From: Zygnema cylindricum
Lineage: Eukaryota; Streptophyta; Zygnematophyceae; Zygnematales; Zygnemataceae
Direction: 5' to 3'
DNA length: 64,000 bases
Assembly: GCA_037447655.1 (NCBI GenBank)
Contig: JBBHKE010000303.1
Location: forward strand, 391,465-455,464
How positions within the stretch are numbered: the first letter of the stretch is position 1; every line of letters starts with the position of its first letter. The notes below the pieces were generated by a model. That model did not search any database. It saw only the letters and a program-made list of their open reading frames with translations, and was not told the origin of the DNA. This document shows positions 43,739 through 55,198 of the stretch, in pieces. The position numbers and the translations under genes were made by a program.

Positions 43739-45899
43739 AATTAAATGAAAAGATCTCATACCCAATCTTACAAAAATACTTAGAAATACCGCTTTTTCTC
43801 TTCTTCTTTTTTGGCGATTTCTCGGAAACATATACAGGAGAAGGTTACATCAAAAACTTTTCTAAAAAACCCAAAAAGTTCCAAATGTTCTTCACCGTGC
43901 AAAATCACAAACTTGTTCTTTTTTCTTTCTGAAACTTTCTATTTTTATTTTCTAAGATTTTCAAATTAAACTTTTCCGATAATCCTTCTTCTATATTCTC
44001 GATCTTCGGTAGTTAAAGGTCCACTTTTCGAATAATAAAATTTTTGATATCCCGGAGGTTCACCCGTGACGGAAACGGAAACTGTTTGCATAGAAAGTGG
44101 AGATCCTGAAATTCTTCGAGTATTGGTTGGTGTTTCCTGATCCCCCCCCCCAAAAAAAAAAAAAAACCCAAAGTTAGTAAAGTAACTACTTAATTGATTT
44201 CTTCTATTTCCTGAAACTTTTGACTTTTACGCAAAAAACAAAACCCTTTTTTTATGAATGGATGGCCTATGGATAAAACGGGTAAATTTTCGGTAAAAAG
44301 TGGGTGAAATTTTCTGAAAACGGGTGAAATGAGAAGGGGAAAAAAAAACAAAACAAAAAAAGACATAGAAAAGAGACAAAAACAATCCTGGTTTTTTCTC
44401 ATTAGCGACCTTTCCTCCCCCCCCCCTTTTTTTCAGAAGCACCGTTTCTTCATAACTCACCTTTTCACAAATATTTTCGTTGACATTTCCACCAACATCT
44501 CTCCTGTCAATGCTGATGTCATCTATTCTGTCCTTATTCTTATGATCATCTCCTTCCTCCTCTCCTCCCTCCTCTCCTTCCACCCCCTTTCTTGCACTCT
44601 CTAGGAACCTCCCTATCCCCACTTCCACAACATCTCTCCCCTCAAACCCTCTTCTCTCCTCTCTCTCTTCCCGCCTTCTTTCTACCACCTCACGAAGTCC
44701 ACTCTCCACACCCTCTCCCCCTCCCTCTCCCCCTCCCCCTCCCTCCCCCTCCCCCACTCCCTCTCCCTCTCCCTCCCCCACTCCCTCTCCCTCTCCTCTC
44801 CACTCCCTCTCTCCCCTCCCCTCCCTCCCTCCCCACTCTCTCCCTCTCCCTCTCCCACTCTCTCTCCCACTCTCTCTCCCTCTCTCACTCCCTTGCGCTC
44901 GCCCCCCTCCTCTCTCTTCTTCTTCTCAGCAGCCATGGCTTCCATCGCTTCGTATTCTCTCTCCTCCTCCTCCTTTACCACAAAAAACATACGATGAAAA
45001 AAATTATAAAATGAAAAAAAAAAAAAAGAGAAGATAGATAACAGAATAAAGAACAGAAGTGATCGAAAAAAATTAAACAGGTAAATAATACAAGCGAAAA
45101 AATGGTTTCCCTAAAACATGCATCGAAAATTTAAACGATGAAAAAATTTGATAAAGAAAAGCATATGATATATTAAAAAATACTAATAAAATATGTAAAC
45201 TAATATAATATTGATAAATTCTAAAAGAGAGTCAAAAAGTACAGCTTTTGGGTTCATAAATAATGCTAAAACTATGACTCTTGGAAATAAAAATAACGAG
45301 AAGCAAAAGAAAAAAAGAGAGGAACCATTAAAATCGATAAAATCATAATTCACAAATTCCCAAACAGTTTCAAATTCTTTTTCCTACTAATTTGTACAAA
45401 TCAATTATTTACCAATTTCCCGTTGTCCTTTTGAGTTTTGTACCAAACTGTATTGAAATAGCACTAAAATTCCTTCTTACTAACCTTCAAAACACCGTTT
45501 TTTCTCCCAATTATTAAACTAATCGACTTTTCTCAGTTAACACAATTACCGGGCTTTACTTTAAAGTTTAAACCGACAACAAAGATATAATTTTCAGCGA
45601 ATTTTTTGTCGGTTTTCTAAAACGGAATATAATACAAAAACCATGCATTAAAACCCGCGGGAAAAACTCTCATTCCTACACCAAAATTAGTGTAGATACT
45701 ACCTCCATCATGTGCTCTCGACCATAACAAACCCCTAAAAAAACCCTAAAAGTCCATCACCACACCACAACTAGTGTGGATCAGTACCATCATTCTGTAA
45801 TCCCTGTCTTAAGAAACCCTAGCGAAATCCAAAACCAAAACACGGTTTCCCTCCCACTCTCCCTCGCCGCTCTCCCTCCCCTCCTCTTCCCAACCGGAA
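43739..45899. repeat. low-complexity CT-rich tract and AT-rich flank, no gene
   Basis: From about 44520 to 44960 the plus strand is almost pure CT with CCCTCTCCCTC units. Long open frames on both strands here are by-products of this composition. Flanks at 43740-44400 and 45000-45890 are A/T-rich without recognised features. Three diverged copies of a TTAGTGTnnA...CCATCAT motif stand near 45690, 45772 and 45900. Confidence 0.6.
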
Positions 45900-46547
45900 T
45901 TAGTGTGAACCTTTCCGTACCATCATTCTCCTCTGGTCGAGGAACCAGTCCGGGAGGGAAGGAGGGAGAGTGACGAGGTCTTCGTCGAAAAGTTCGATGA
46001 ATTGCTCGTTCACGTATCGGGCCTTGCTGCCGGCATATCGGCGGTACTGGGAGGGAGAGAGAGAGAGAGAGAGAGAGAGACTTAGTCTTGGCCATGCCCA
46101 TAAACCTTTCAATGCTTTTTCCCGTTTATGATTAACCTCGTTGAAAGCTTGAAAGTTCATCGATAATTAGCTAGGGAAGAAGAGACAGGAAGGGAGAGGG
46201 AGGGCTAGGACAAAAGGAGAGAGAGAGAAGACCAGTCGAAAGATAAGCTTGCAGGCAGATGATAAGAATAGTCAGTTTGAGTCTAACTTTTTAAACTGTA
46301 ATAAGTATTTTGAACTGGAATGTGTGTTTTGTAAAGGTGAAAAGTATTTTCGGTAAGTATATTTAAACGACAATAAATAAATCAAATTGATAATAAGAAT
46401 TTTTATAATTAAACCTATTTTAAAAGAGCGATACGTATTTTTGAAGCAGGTAATATTATAACTAAATGGTGTTATTAAAGATAATTTTCGACTTTTTTGG
46501 GTCAAAAAATTATTGAGTGATTAACTATAATAACAATAGGGCGGGTA

Positions 46548-46757
46548 CACTGTGAACCACTAATAGTGTTAATAACACCACAAAATAGTGCTAATAACAC
46601 CACAAAATAGTGTTAATAATACTAATTGTTTTTATCTTAAGACTAATTTGTTAGGCGGTTCAAAATCAGTCACGACATTCGAAACCGGATAATAATTAGA
46701 AACACTAAAATAAACCCAAAACTTTTTTTTTTTTACTCTAATAGCGAATTCACGGTA
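46548..46757. mobile_element. TA-flanked MITE T1 (210 bp)
   Basis: Ends CACTGTGAACCACTAATAG and the inverted CTAATAGCGAATTCACGG-TA, with TA on both sides. It belongs with the elements at 53878 and 61217, whose ends are CACCGTGAATCGCTATTAG-like. TA duplications suggest Tc1/mariner or Stowaway relatives. It lies between recognised exons of the phosphatase gene. TAATAGTGTTAATAACACC is repeated inside. Confidence 0.7.
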
Positions 46758-47284
46758 TACCCTTACGAAAAGAAAAACAATTAATGTTGATTGAATAAAT
46801 ATTGACACTATTTTTATTTTTGGGAGGTAAAAAAAAAGGGTACCAAATTAGTGTTATTAATGCGAATTAGTATAAACAGCAATTCCATGTGAATTAAGAA
46901 AAAAAGTAGGGGGAGAAAAAGAAGGACGGGAAGGGGGGAGGGAGAAGGGGAGAGGGAGTGGGGTTCCTGGGTGGTTTCCCATGGGAGTTTTGAAGGCCTT
47001 TTTAATAAGTCTTTTGGGCTTTTAAAAGCTAAAAAGATGCATTTTACAGTTATTTCCAATCACCTTTCTTTCATTTATTCCACTTCCTATTCGATCGTTG
47101 TCCTCTTTTATGTTGTTCCTTTTTTGTTGTTTTCTTTTTTATCGTTTCTTTTGTTGTTGTTTTTTCTTGTTTTGTGATTTCCCGAATGGTTTTAAAAGCT
47201 TAAAAATAAGTTTTTATTTTTTTGTTACCTCTTCAATTACGGATCCATTTTTGGATCAAACAGACAAGATCCGGATCGGATAAA

Positions 47285-47345
<61 letters not shown>
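47285..47345. repeat. (G)61 homopolymer
   Basis: Sixty-one consecutive G, followed by G-rich sequence to 47395. Such a run is hard to sequence, so its length and the immediate surroundings should be treated with caution. It lies in the part of the phosphatase gene where the catalytic exon is expected. Confidence 0.95.
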
Positions 47346-47346
<1 letters not shown>

Positions 47347-48234
47347 GGGGGGAGGGGGGGGGAGGGGGGGGGAGAAGGAGGAAGAGGAAGGGAGATTGGA
47401 ATAAGAAAGTGCAACACTGTTTTCTTCTTACAGCTGTCACGCTATACATTCTCAACCATTTAAATAAAAGTTTGTTTTCTCCCACTCCCTCTCCCTCTCT
47501 CCTCCCTCAAACTCCCTCTCTAAATATTTTCTTTTATCTTGCTATCCCTCCTTTCTCTCGATGCATTCTAGCTCCTGTCCCTTGTTTTCCATCACAGTTT
47601 TAGGGTTTAAGAATGCAACAAAAAGAAGTAAACCTATCAGAAATTTTCCAATTAAACGTTGAAAACAATTTGATTAAAAGAAAATTTTAAAACAATTTGA
47701 CTTAAAAACACTTTTTAAAAACAAATTGGTGGAAAAAGCGTTTCGAAAAGAAAATGAAAAGAACGTTCGGGAACAAAAAATCATCGAAAAAATACATTTG
47801 GAAAAAAAAATGATCAAAAGCATATTTTTCTTCAAAAAAATGATCCCTGTCTTCTTAGATTGACCTAAAAAGCCCTCAACCGCCCAATACGGCAATAAAA
47901 TGGGGACTTTCCCTTCAACAAATATTTTTTACACGAATTCTTACAACAAATATTTTGGTATTCAAATAAAGGTAAATCAAAAAACCACAAAAGTCGTGTT
48001 GGGTATCGCTAAATTCCTTTCGCGGTATTTCCGATAATCGATTTTATTGATTATCGAACAGCAAGAGGGGGCGATATATCACGTGCGGAAGAATAAATGG
48101 TTATTGTCGTTATATTTCTACATATGGGATAGTATTATACTATACCCTCTAGAGAATACATTATTTATACTATAAAGTATGCACTGTCGTCGTGTATCAC
48201 AAACCAACATGACTTCGTAGCCCAAAGTCACAGT

Positions 48235-48350
48235 CACGAAAATTACGGTCACCCAAAAGTACAGCCACCAAAAGTAAAAGCACCAAAAGTAAAGTGACCA
48301 AAAGAACAGTCACCATAAGTACCGTCCCCGGAAGTACAGTCACCAGTCCT
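48235..48350. repeat. short tandem repeat, ~15-bp unit
   Basis: Diverged units of the type AGTACAGTCACCAAA repeated about eight times. No spacers or other structure. Confidence 0.7.
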
Positions 48351-49058
48351 TACTCAGGAATATGCGGCACAAAGTGCAGTTGTTCCACGGTGATTTCACA
48401 GAGCCAATCTCGACTGTCCAATCGACCTTTTTTGGGTCGGATTTATTGTATGAGCATGAGTGAAAACAATAGAGATAGGTTTTTGTTTTTTTAAGAGCTT
48501 TTTCACGTACCTAAAAAAAGAAACGAACCTATGAGAGATGAACCTATTTTGACTTATCGATAATCAATATATTGAAATAAGAAATTATCGTGATAAATCG
48601 CCGATACATTTGTCCCATATAGGGATAAATCAATATCGCAATGATACTTTAAAGGTTTTTAAGGTTTGATAGGTCTTTCACTTTTATGCACTCATTGTGT
48701 CACAAATTGGGAGGAGAGAGAGAGAGAGAGGGAGAGAGAGAGAGAGAGACCACGCTTTGTGGCAATGTTCCGTGACTTAATGTGACTGAAATTCTGTGGT
48801 CATCTTTGCTTCAAGTGGGAATTTCTGTTCTCATATTCGCATCAAGGACAATTGTGGTTAAATTGGCTTCAAGCGGGATTTGCACTTTGCTCCCACTGGC
48901 TATGTCCCTTTACAATTTTGTGAAGGCAAAAAAAATAACGAGAAATTTGGTTCGATCCACACTATGACGGTAACCGCTAAAACCATAAAAACAAAACCCA
49001 AAATGCCAAACAAAACTAAAGGGGGTAGAATAAACGCGTAAACAAAAAAAAAAAAAAA

Positions 49059-49098
49059 TGTTCACTCACACCCACATAACCATAATTGGATGAGTTGC
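49059..49098 (-). repeat. duplicated 3' end of phosphatase exon 2
   Basis: TTCACTCACACCCACATAAC and the following bases repeat 49183-49222 with about six differences. On the minus strand it encodes THPIMVMW followed by a GTGAGTG donor, so it mimics the end of exon 2. It sits about 124 bp downstream of the original. Confidence 0.75.
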
Positions 49099-49339
49099 CA
49101 GGAGAAAAAGAAAAAAAAAACACAAAAAAGAAAAGAAAAGAAAAAAAAAACACAAAAAGAGAAGAAAAAAATATATATATGTTTTTCACTCACGCGCACA
49201 TAACCATAATGGGATGAGTGGCCCGATCGAGCACAAGTTCCAAAGCTTCCTTTATGAGCTCCTCACTGATAGGCTTCCACGTGGCATACGGTTTCCAGGC
49301 CTTCAGGCCCAGGTGGATCTGCCAGCTGGCAGCACCAAA

Positions 49340-49735
49340 CCCTGGGTCAGCCACACATTCCAAACCATAATTGGCGAGGGGTGAAAGGAGATCTAGGAAA
49401 TAACAGGAAATAGATGAGGGAGGAAGGAGAAACCCGGGTCAACCACACATTCTGAACCATAACTGGCGTGGAGTGGTGAAAGGAGATCGAGGAGAAAATA
49501 GGGAATAGAATTAGAGGAAGGAGAACGGAAGAACGTGGGTCAGTCACACATTTTAAACCATAATTGGCATGGATCGCTGAAAGGACATCGAAAGGAAAAC
49601 AGGGAACAGAGGAGGGAGGACGAAAAAACAAGGGCCGACTACACATCCTAAACCATAATTGGCACGGATCGATGAAATGAGAACCAAAACATTGGTAGGA
49701 GGAGATCGAGGAAAAAGAGGAAAAAGAGGAAATAG
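49340..49735. repeat. minisatellite next to phosphatase exon 2, ~95-bp unit, 4 copies
   Basis: Units begin near 49351, 49443, 49543 and 49638 with nCACACATTCnnAACCATAA and continue TTGGCnnGG, then GAAAGGAGATC and GGAGGA. The array lies in the intron immediately upstream of exon 2 on the minus strand. Confidence 0.75.
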
Positions 49736-49969
49736 AGGAGAAAGGCGGAAAAGAGGCAAGTGGAACTTGCAATTGAGAAGCACATTAAAGATGAAATATC
49801 GGATGGTTGGAGAATAGACATTGAAGAGTTGCCATCAAGCTTGGTTAGTTAAATAATAGCAGATAAAATATGTTAGATTAAAAACACTGATATTAGATGT
49901 TGGAAAAAAAACAGTGGGAATCAGATATTGGATGAATAGGGTTGGATATTAGAGGCATTGGATATTGGA

Positions 49970-50215
49970 CATCAGAAATGAAAAAAAAAAAATATATATA
50001 TATATACATATTTTTTTAAATTAAGACACGACATGCAACATTAGACATTTGGCATGTGAAAACTGAACATAAGACATTTGACATTCGACATTCGAAACTC
50101 GACATTCGGCAATTGACATTCGCATTTGGTGTTCGACATTGGACATTGGACATCCAACGTTCGACATTTGGCATTCGACATTCGGCATTAGATATTAGGC
50201 TTTAGACATTAAAGG
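49970..50215. repeat. GACATT-type simple repeat
   Basis: Irregular repeats of GACATTCG, GACATTTG and GGCATTAG, preceded by a short AT dinucleotide run near 49992-50006. Related words also occur from 49890. Confidence 0.7.
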
Positions 50216-51352
50216 AAAGGGCATGATGTTGGTTCGTTTCTATGAGATGATGGAGTTGGAGAGAATTCAACGACCTTTTCAACAATTTCAAAGTTTTATA
50301 AAGTGTTCTATGCTGTAAATTAAAAAAAGACTATCTCTCGTACGATTTCTAGGTCCTTTGAGCCTGATTTGGCTTACACTTTCATGATTATACAATAATG
50401 AGCAGACAAAAAAGTGGAAATTGAAAAAAACCATATAAGGTTGGACATTAGCAGAGCTAAAAACTTGGTTTTGAAGTTGGACTTAGTCGTGATGATGATG
50501 ACAACATGACCATTATCAATCGACCTGTGATGGAGATGACATTAACTATGGAAAAAAAGATTCTTACAAACCCTAATTCCAAAAACTCACACAAACCATC
50601 TCAAACCACCATATCTCTCTCTCAAAAAAAATCTCACATACTAACCAGCCTATTCCTAGGCCCCAAAGCCCTAAAACCTAAAACCAAAAACCTCTCCCAA
50701 CCTCTCCCTGTCCCTTTCTCTCAATCCAGAACCCTAACCCGGTTTCTTAGCCACCCTTGCAAAAGATTCGAAATCCTTAAAATACTTGAAAATACCTATT
50801 TAACCATCAGAAAACCTCTTCAACCCTTGAAAATAATCCCCGTGCACACCTTTCTTTCCCACTCCCAAGACTCACAAAGGTGGTATCAGTATCCTGGAAG
50901 AAGGTGGTCAGCGCCCTGACAGGATGTTCGTTGCTAAGCCAGAGCGCCGTACGGAGACCTAACCGCCGTACAAACGCGAAACTTCCTGGAGGCAGCGCTC
51001 CACATCTATAAACGCCGGCTTGTACGGCGGCGAATCCGGGCGGCGGAGCCAAATACTGCAGCGTTGCAGGAGGCGGCGGTGATGACGAAGCCATGTGTGA
51101 ACACGCGCACAACAGTTCGAGCTTTTTTTATTCCACTTTTTTCCGAAGCAGGTCGCGTACGGATTCGGTTTCAGAGTTGCAGGTTTCGTGCGAATTAGGG
51201 TTAAGGACTCAAGTGGTGACAAGAAGAAGAAAAGGAGTTCTGCTTTCCTTATTCATTGCCTTTTGAAATGCTTGGATGCAGAGAGGAGGGTTGTTTGGGA
51301 TGTGAACTATGAAGGATTCCAAATGTATGAGGGAAAAGAAATTAGAGTGCAT

Positions 51353-51964
51353 GGCTAAGGGTACTTTCGCATGTGCTAAAGTTACAGTTATTTTCTGTCG
51401 TTTTCCTCCATAACTAAGAAAAAAAAGAGAAAATCAGCAACCGTACCAAAAAATAGAAATAACAACCGTACAAGTTGCGTTACATTTAAACTTTATACGT
51501 ACAGTATTTTGTCGTCTAGAGCGATGCAATTTGTCGTCTAACGCATTTCGACCCAATTCGCGTCCTTTCAGCACGTGATTTGAAATAAAGTCCAATAAGT
51601 TAAGCGAATAGTCAGACGCTGTCGCACGTGTCGGTAGTTTTTTACAATATTTGTGCGCGGAGTACCAAAAAACAAATCACACTGCACGTTTCCAGCCAAT
51701 GCGTACTGTTTTCTGTCCGCTGATTTCCGTACAGGGGCCGTCACTCTCAAACACACGTGTCTTCACACATACGGCGTAGGAAAAAACTCTCAAACACACG
51801 TGTCTTCACACATACGGCGTAGGAAAAAACTCTCAAACACACGTGTCTTCACACATACGGCGTAGGAAAAACATTGGGCACCTGTCGGCAATTTGGGAAA
51901 ACGAAAAACGAAACCGCATTTCTGTACGACAGCGAAAGGGTATGTCCCCAACTTAGCGAACTTA
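51353..51964. repeat. degraded MITE fragment with 43-bp triplication
   Basis: A CTAAGGGTACTTTCGCATGT start resembles a MITE end. A 43-bp unit (CTCTCAAACACACGTGTCTT and CACACATACGGCGTAGG) is repeated three times, head to tail, at 51744-51870. At 51938-51961 a truncated GGGTATGTCCCC plus AACTTAGCGAAC repeats the start of the next element. Confidence 0.7.
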
Positions 51965-52725
51965 GGGTATGTCCCCATGTACTTGTAACTTAGCGAACTT
52001 ACTTTGTATTTTAGCGCGGATCCGCCGGACCTGGTTTTCAAGTGTCCCTATGTCTGTAAGGACGAAATCGTAACTTACGCTTGTGACGACTGTATACGTC
52101 GACAATACCTGTGACGGTTGTCAACGTCTACAATCTGTGGTCGCACGTCATTTTTTGGAATTGCTTGTGACGTCGCATGTCTTACCGTGACATTGTAGAA
52201 GTACCCCCTTACAGCCTGTGCCGTTTCACGGATGAAGACGAAGCGCTTGCCTTTGCGTCTCCTATCCGGTCGATGTGAAATGGCATCGAAAATTGAAGAC
52301 CCTTGCAAAAAAATATATCTTATTGGACGAAAACGGACAAAACCAAACAAATTGTGTACTTTTTTTCGTCGTATTCGAACGCAAACGGACAAAACATAAC
52401 GAATTATGTACTTTTCTTTGTCCTTGGAAATCGTATGAAAAATTTCGAAAATTACGGCACGTGCGAATATATGTTCCTATTTTAGTTTTAAAACACATCG
52501 CTCATGTGTTTTAAACGTATGGTTGAAGTAACGTTTTTTGTCGTGGAAGTGGGTCGAAAAACACAAGACGGCAAATTTTCATACATCCTAAATTCGAGGA
52601 TGATGCATATTGTACTCTACAAATTTGCGATTCTTTCGTACGGTTGCAAATTAGGTAGTACGACACTAAGTTTTAAAAGAAAACGACAGAAAAAAACCCT
52701 TACTTATGCCCATGGGGACATACCC
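51965..52725 (+). mobile_element. Harbinger-like MITE H1, copy (761 bp)
   Basis: Near-duplicate of 25233-25988: same GGGTATGTCCCCATGTACTT start, same CATGGGGACATACCC end, same internal order. Left flank TTA, right flank TAA. It is closest to the copy at 25233, so the two moved relatively recently. Confidence 0.85.
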
Positions 52726-52848
52726 TAACCGACGATACGGGATGTAACCGAGGCCTCTGTAATACAGAAATTTTGTTGTCCGTACTATTGCAAAGACCTC
52801 CAGATGTAACCATACCCCAAACAAGTAATTATATGAATTACAGAATTA

Positions 52849-53596
52849 GGGTGACGTTCCATTAGGCGGTCCTAGTAAATGTACGGACAAGTCTACTGGA
52901 TGCGTTTACTGGAAGTCCGCTCCATTTTGTTTGGCCAGTAACGAACCTTCCTCAATTATGACTGGCGCCACGTAGGTTAGAGTCCAGATTCTAAAAATCT
53001 TGAAAAAAATCTTCAAACGGAATATCTGTACGAAATTTCTGTACCACCGGAGGTAATTAATGATTCGTACATAAAGTTTTCGGCTAGATTTTGATTTTGA
53101 AAATGGAAATCAATATTTCGAAAGAGAATGGCAAAAAGATGTGACAAACTTTGAAGGTCGCGGCAAACTTTGAATGTCGGTGGATGTCAGACGGAGCGTG
53201 CGAGGATATTTTCACCTGACTTGCATTCAACGTGGCAGGAGGCACATGACATGTATGACGTGCACGCCTGTGATCGCTTGTACAATGTAGATATTTTTTT
53301 TCCTTTTCACGTGTACCAATGGTAATGAATGGAAATCATCTAGTGGGCCCCAGCTCTCCTCGGTGAGGAGAGTTGGGGCCCACTAGGCGATGTGCCCGAT
53401 TGCTTCACGGATCTAAAAAAGTGAAACATCCAACGGTCAAGAATTACGCCTACATCATTGGAGCTTCCTGACAGCTTTCCAGTAACGATGTATGTCCGAC
53501 AAAAAAAAATTTATGGTACGGCTCCGTACGACGCTGTACGAAAACGTACGGCGTCCAGTAACGAACCCCACTTTTTCGTCTAATGGAACTTCACCC
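52849..53596 (+). mobile_element. Harbinger-like MITE H2 (748 bp)
   Basis: Starts GGGTGACGTTCCATTAGGCG and ends CTAATGGAACTTCACCC, with TTA at 52846-52848 and 53597-53599. No transposase. A near-perfect local hairpin (GGGCCCCA...TGGGGCCC region) lies at about 53345-53385. Confidence 0.85.
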
Positions 53597-53877
53597 TTAG
53601 TACTTTTTTGTCGGTTACATTTTGCGGCGTCTACCTTTAAGTAATGGAACGGTAATCACATCGTACGTGGCGTATCACACAATTTGTCTTTTTAGCTAAA
53701 ATTACATATTTTATAGAAATATAAAATTTAAAATCTAAAAAATGCTATACATCGCGATATATATCGTGATAAACTATGTTGGTCTCGGTACGATATATCG
53801 AGATTCTGCTCGATCGATATTCAATATATCGAATATCAAAATCATCGCGATATGAATATGCCCGTTACCCAACGCTA

Positions 53878-54365
53878 CACCGTGAATCGCTATTAGCGTA
53901 ATAAAATCGATAGCGTAATGAAACAATTAGCGTACTTTACGGTAAATTAGGTTTTTTGGGGTACACAATGATACTAATTTATCATTAACTCTGATTTGTA
54001 AGCTGCTTTGTAAAAAATTTCGGCACATAATGTGTCCACACGAAAACATGTGGATGTACGAAATTGTTCAAATTGTACGCCGTCGCGTTTTTTTGACATC
54101 CGCGTATGCCGGAAAATATTTACGCTATTATATATTATTATATTTTCTGTACTTTAATATTTTAAAGATACGAAATAGTACGAATCTGACAGTCCGTACA
54201 CCACACTATTTAAAAGGGCACTAAATTACAGTTATGAACCGTATTGAGTGGGGTACCTCAAATGACGTTCAGAAACATTTAGCGTACTTTATTCTATTTG
54301 AGAATTTGCCGAAAAAAAAGGGGTACCCCAATTAGCGTCATGTACGCTAATAGCGATTCGCGGTG
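53878..54365. mobile_element. TA-flanked MITE T1 (488 bp)
   Basis: Ends CACCGTGAATCGCTATTAG and the inverted CTAATAGCGATTCGCGGTG, flanked by TA at 53876-53877 and 54366-54367. Internally it repeats GGGGTACCnCA and ATTAGCGTA words. It abuts a stretch of TATCGCGATA-like sequence at 53745-53860 that recurs at 40550-40930, 42180-42560 and 48000-48660. Confidence 0.8.
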
Positions 54366-55198
54366 TACATTTTTGAATGTAGCTAAAATTTTTTGCCACT
54401 TGTGACGGATGGTTTACATTTTTATTTTATTTTGTTAATTTTTAACATCCTGTCCGTACATCTATTTTCCGATTCTACTGTACTTTCATACCATTTACGT
54501 GTACGGTTTTGATACCGTACATCTGGTGAAGAGTTTAAAAATGTCAGATTCGGCTGTTTCGTTCTAAAAGTGCGAACATTTCGTACGGATGGCACAGGAA
54601 ATCCGTACATGACTTTTGCTTTTTTTTCACAGCAAGCTCATGGATCAGATTTTTCATTTTTTCTCATTTATTTTCAATTTCTTTACACTTATTTATTTAT
54701 TTATTTTGGCTAAAAAAAAATTAATATTCTTTTGTTCTTCGAGTTATACTACAGCTATTATGATATTTTCCCCCATTTTTTCACTTTTATGGATCTCTCT
54801 TTTTTTTTTTAAATTATTTTTTTTTAAATCCTGTTTTTAATAATACCCAAAATTCTTCAAACCTAGTTCCTTCAATTTTGGTTAAAAAGGGTCCCAACGG
54901 TTTCCGATGTATCGCTCCTGGAAGAATAAATTTGTTATCGTTGGTTAGAGGTCGCAAAAGTCAAAATTTCAAATACCCGAATCCGATATTTTTTTTCTGT
55001 TTCAAAATCAGAGCACCCGAAATGCGGTCGAGTTTTTGCACGCTCCTAAATTGTTACGGCAACAATTTTACAATTCATACGGATTTGGACTTTTCCCCGA
55101 AAACTACGTAGTATTCGCTTCATTCGTAAATTTCGTAATTTTCTTACGTTTCACCCTGTACAACAAATTTCACTGACATTACAAAGAAAATGACATTG
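54366..55198. other. no gene seen
   Basis: AT-rich with T-runs at 54630-54840. No recognised feature. Confidence 0.5.

Larger units (their letters stand above)
45900..51112 (-). pseudogene. plant/fungal atypical dual-specificity phosphatase (Siw14/OCA-like), catalytic exon not found
   Basis: Three exons are recognised on the minus strand. Exon 1 (51112-50876; a second Met at 51094 gives MASSSPPPPAT) reads YLAPPPGFAAVQAGVYRCGA, FVRRLGLRTALWLSNEHPVR and FFQDTDTTF, then GTGAGT. Exon 2 (49318-49194) reads IHLGLKAWKPYATWKPISEE, LIKEALELVLDRATHPIMVM-C, then GTGAGT. The last exon (46046-45900) reads YRRYAGSKARYVNEQFIELF, DEDLVTLPP and ends QRRMMVRKGSH-stop. This matches the N-terminus, middle and C-terminus of small Siw14/OCA-type phosphatases that act on inositol pyrophosphates or phosphotyrosine. 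The exon that should carry HCxxGxxRTG, between 46046 and 49194, was not seen. Phases require a missing piece of length 3n+1. Confidence 0.7.

Noticed and set aside
44227-45014. Long open frames up to 184 codons on both strands
   Set aside because: The sequence is an almost pure CT tract. Peptides are Pro/Leu/Ser or Gly/Glu/Arg repeats without domain features.
47222-47485. Polyglycine or polyproline open frames
   Set aside because: They translate the (G)61 run.
49970-50215. Telomere- or centromere-type satellite
   Set aside because: The GACATT words are irregular and the array is short; it is an ordinary simple repeat.
51744-51870. Three 43-bp direct repeats that could suggest a CRISPR-like array
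   Set aside because: Units are head to tail with no unique spacers, in a eukaryotic MITE fragment. It is a simple triplication.
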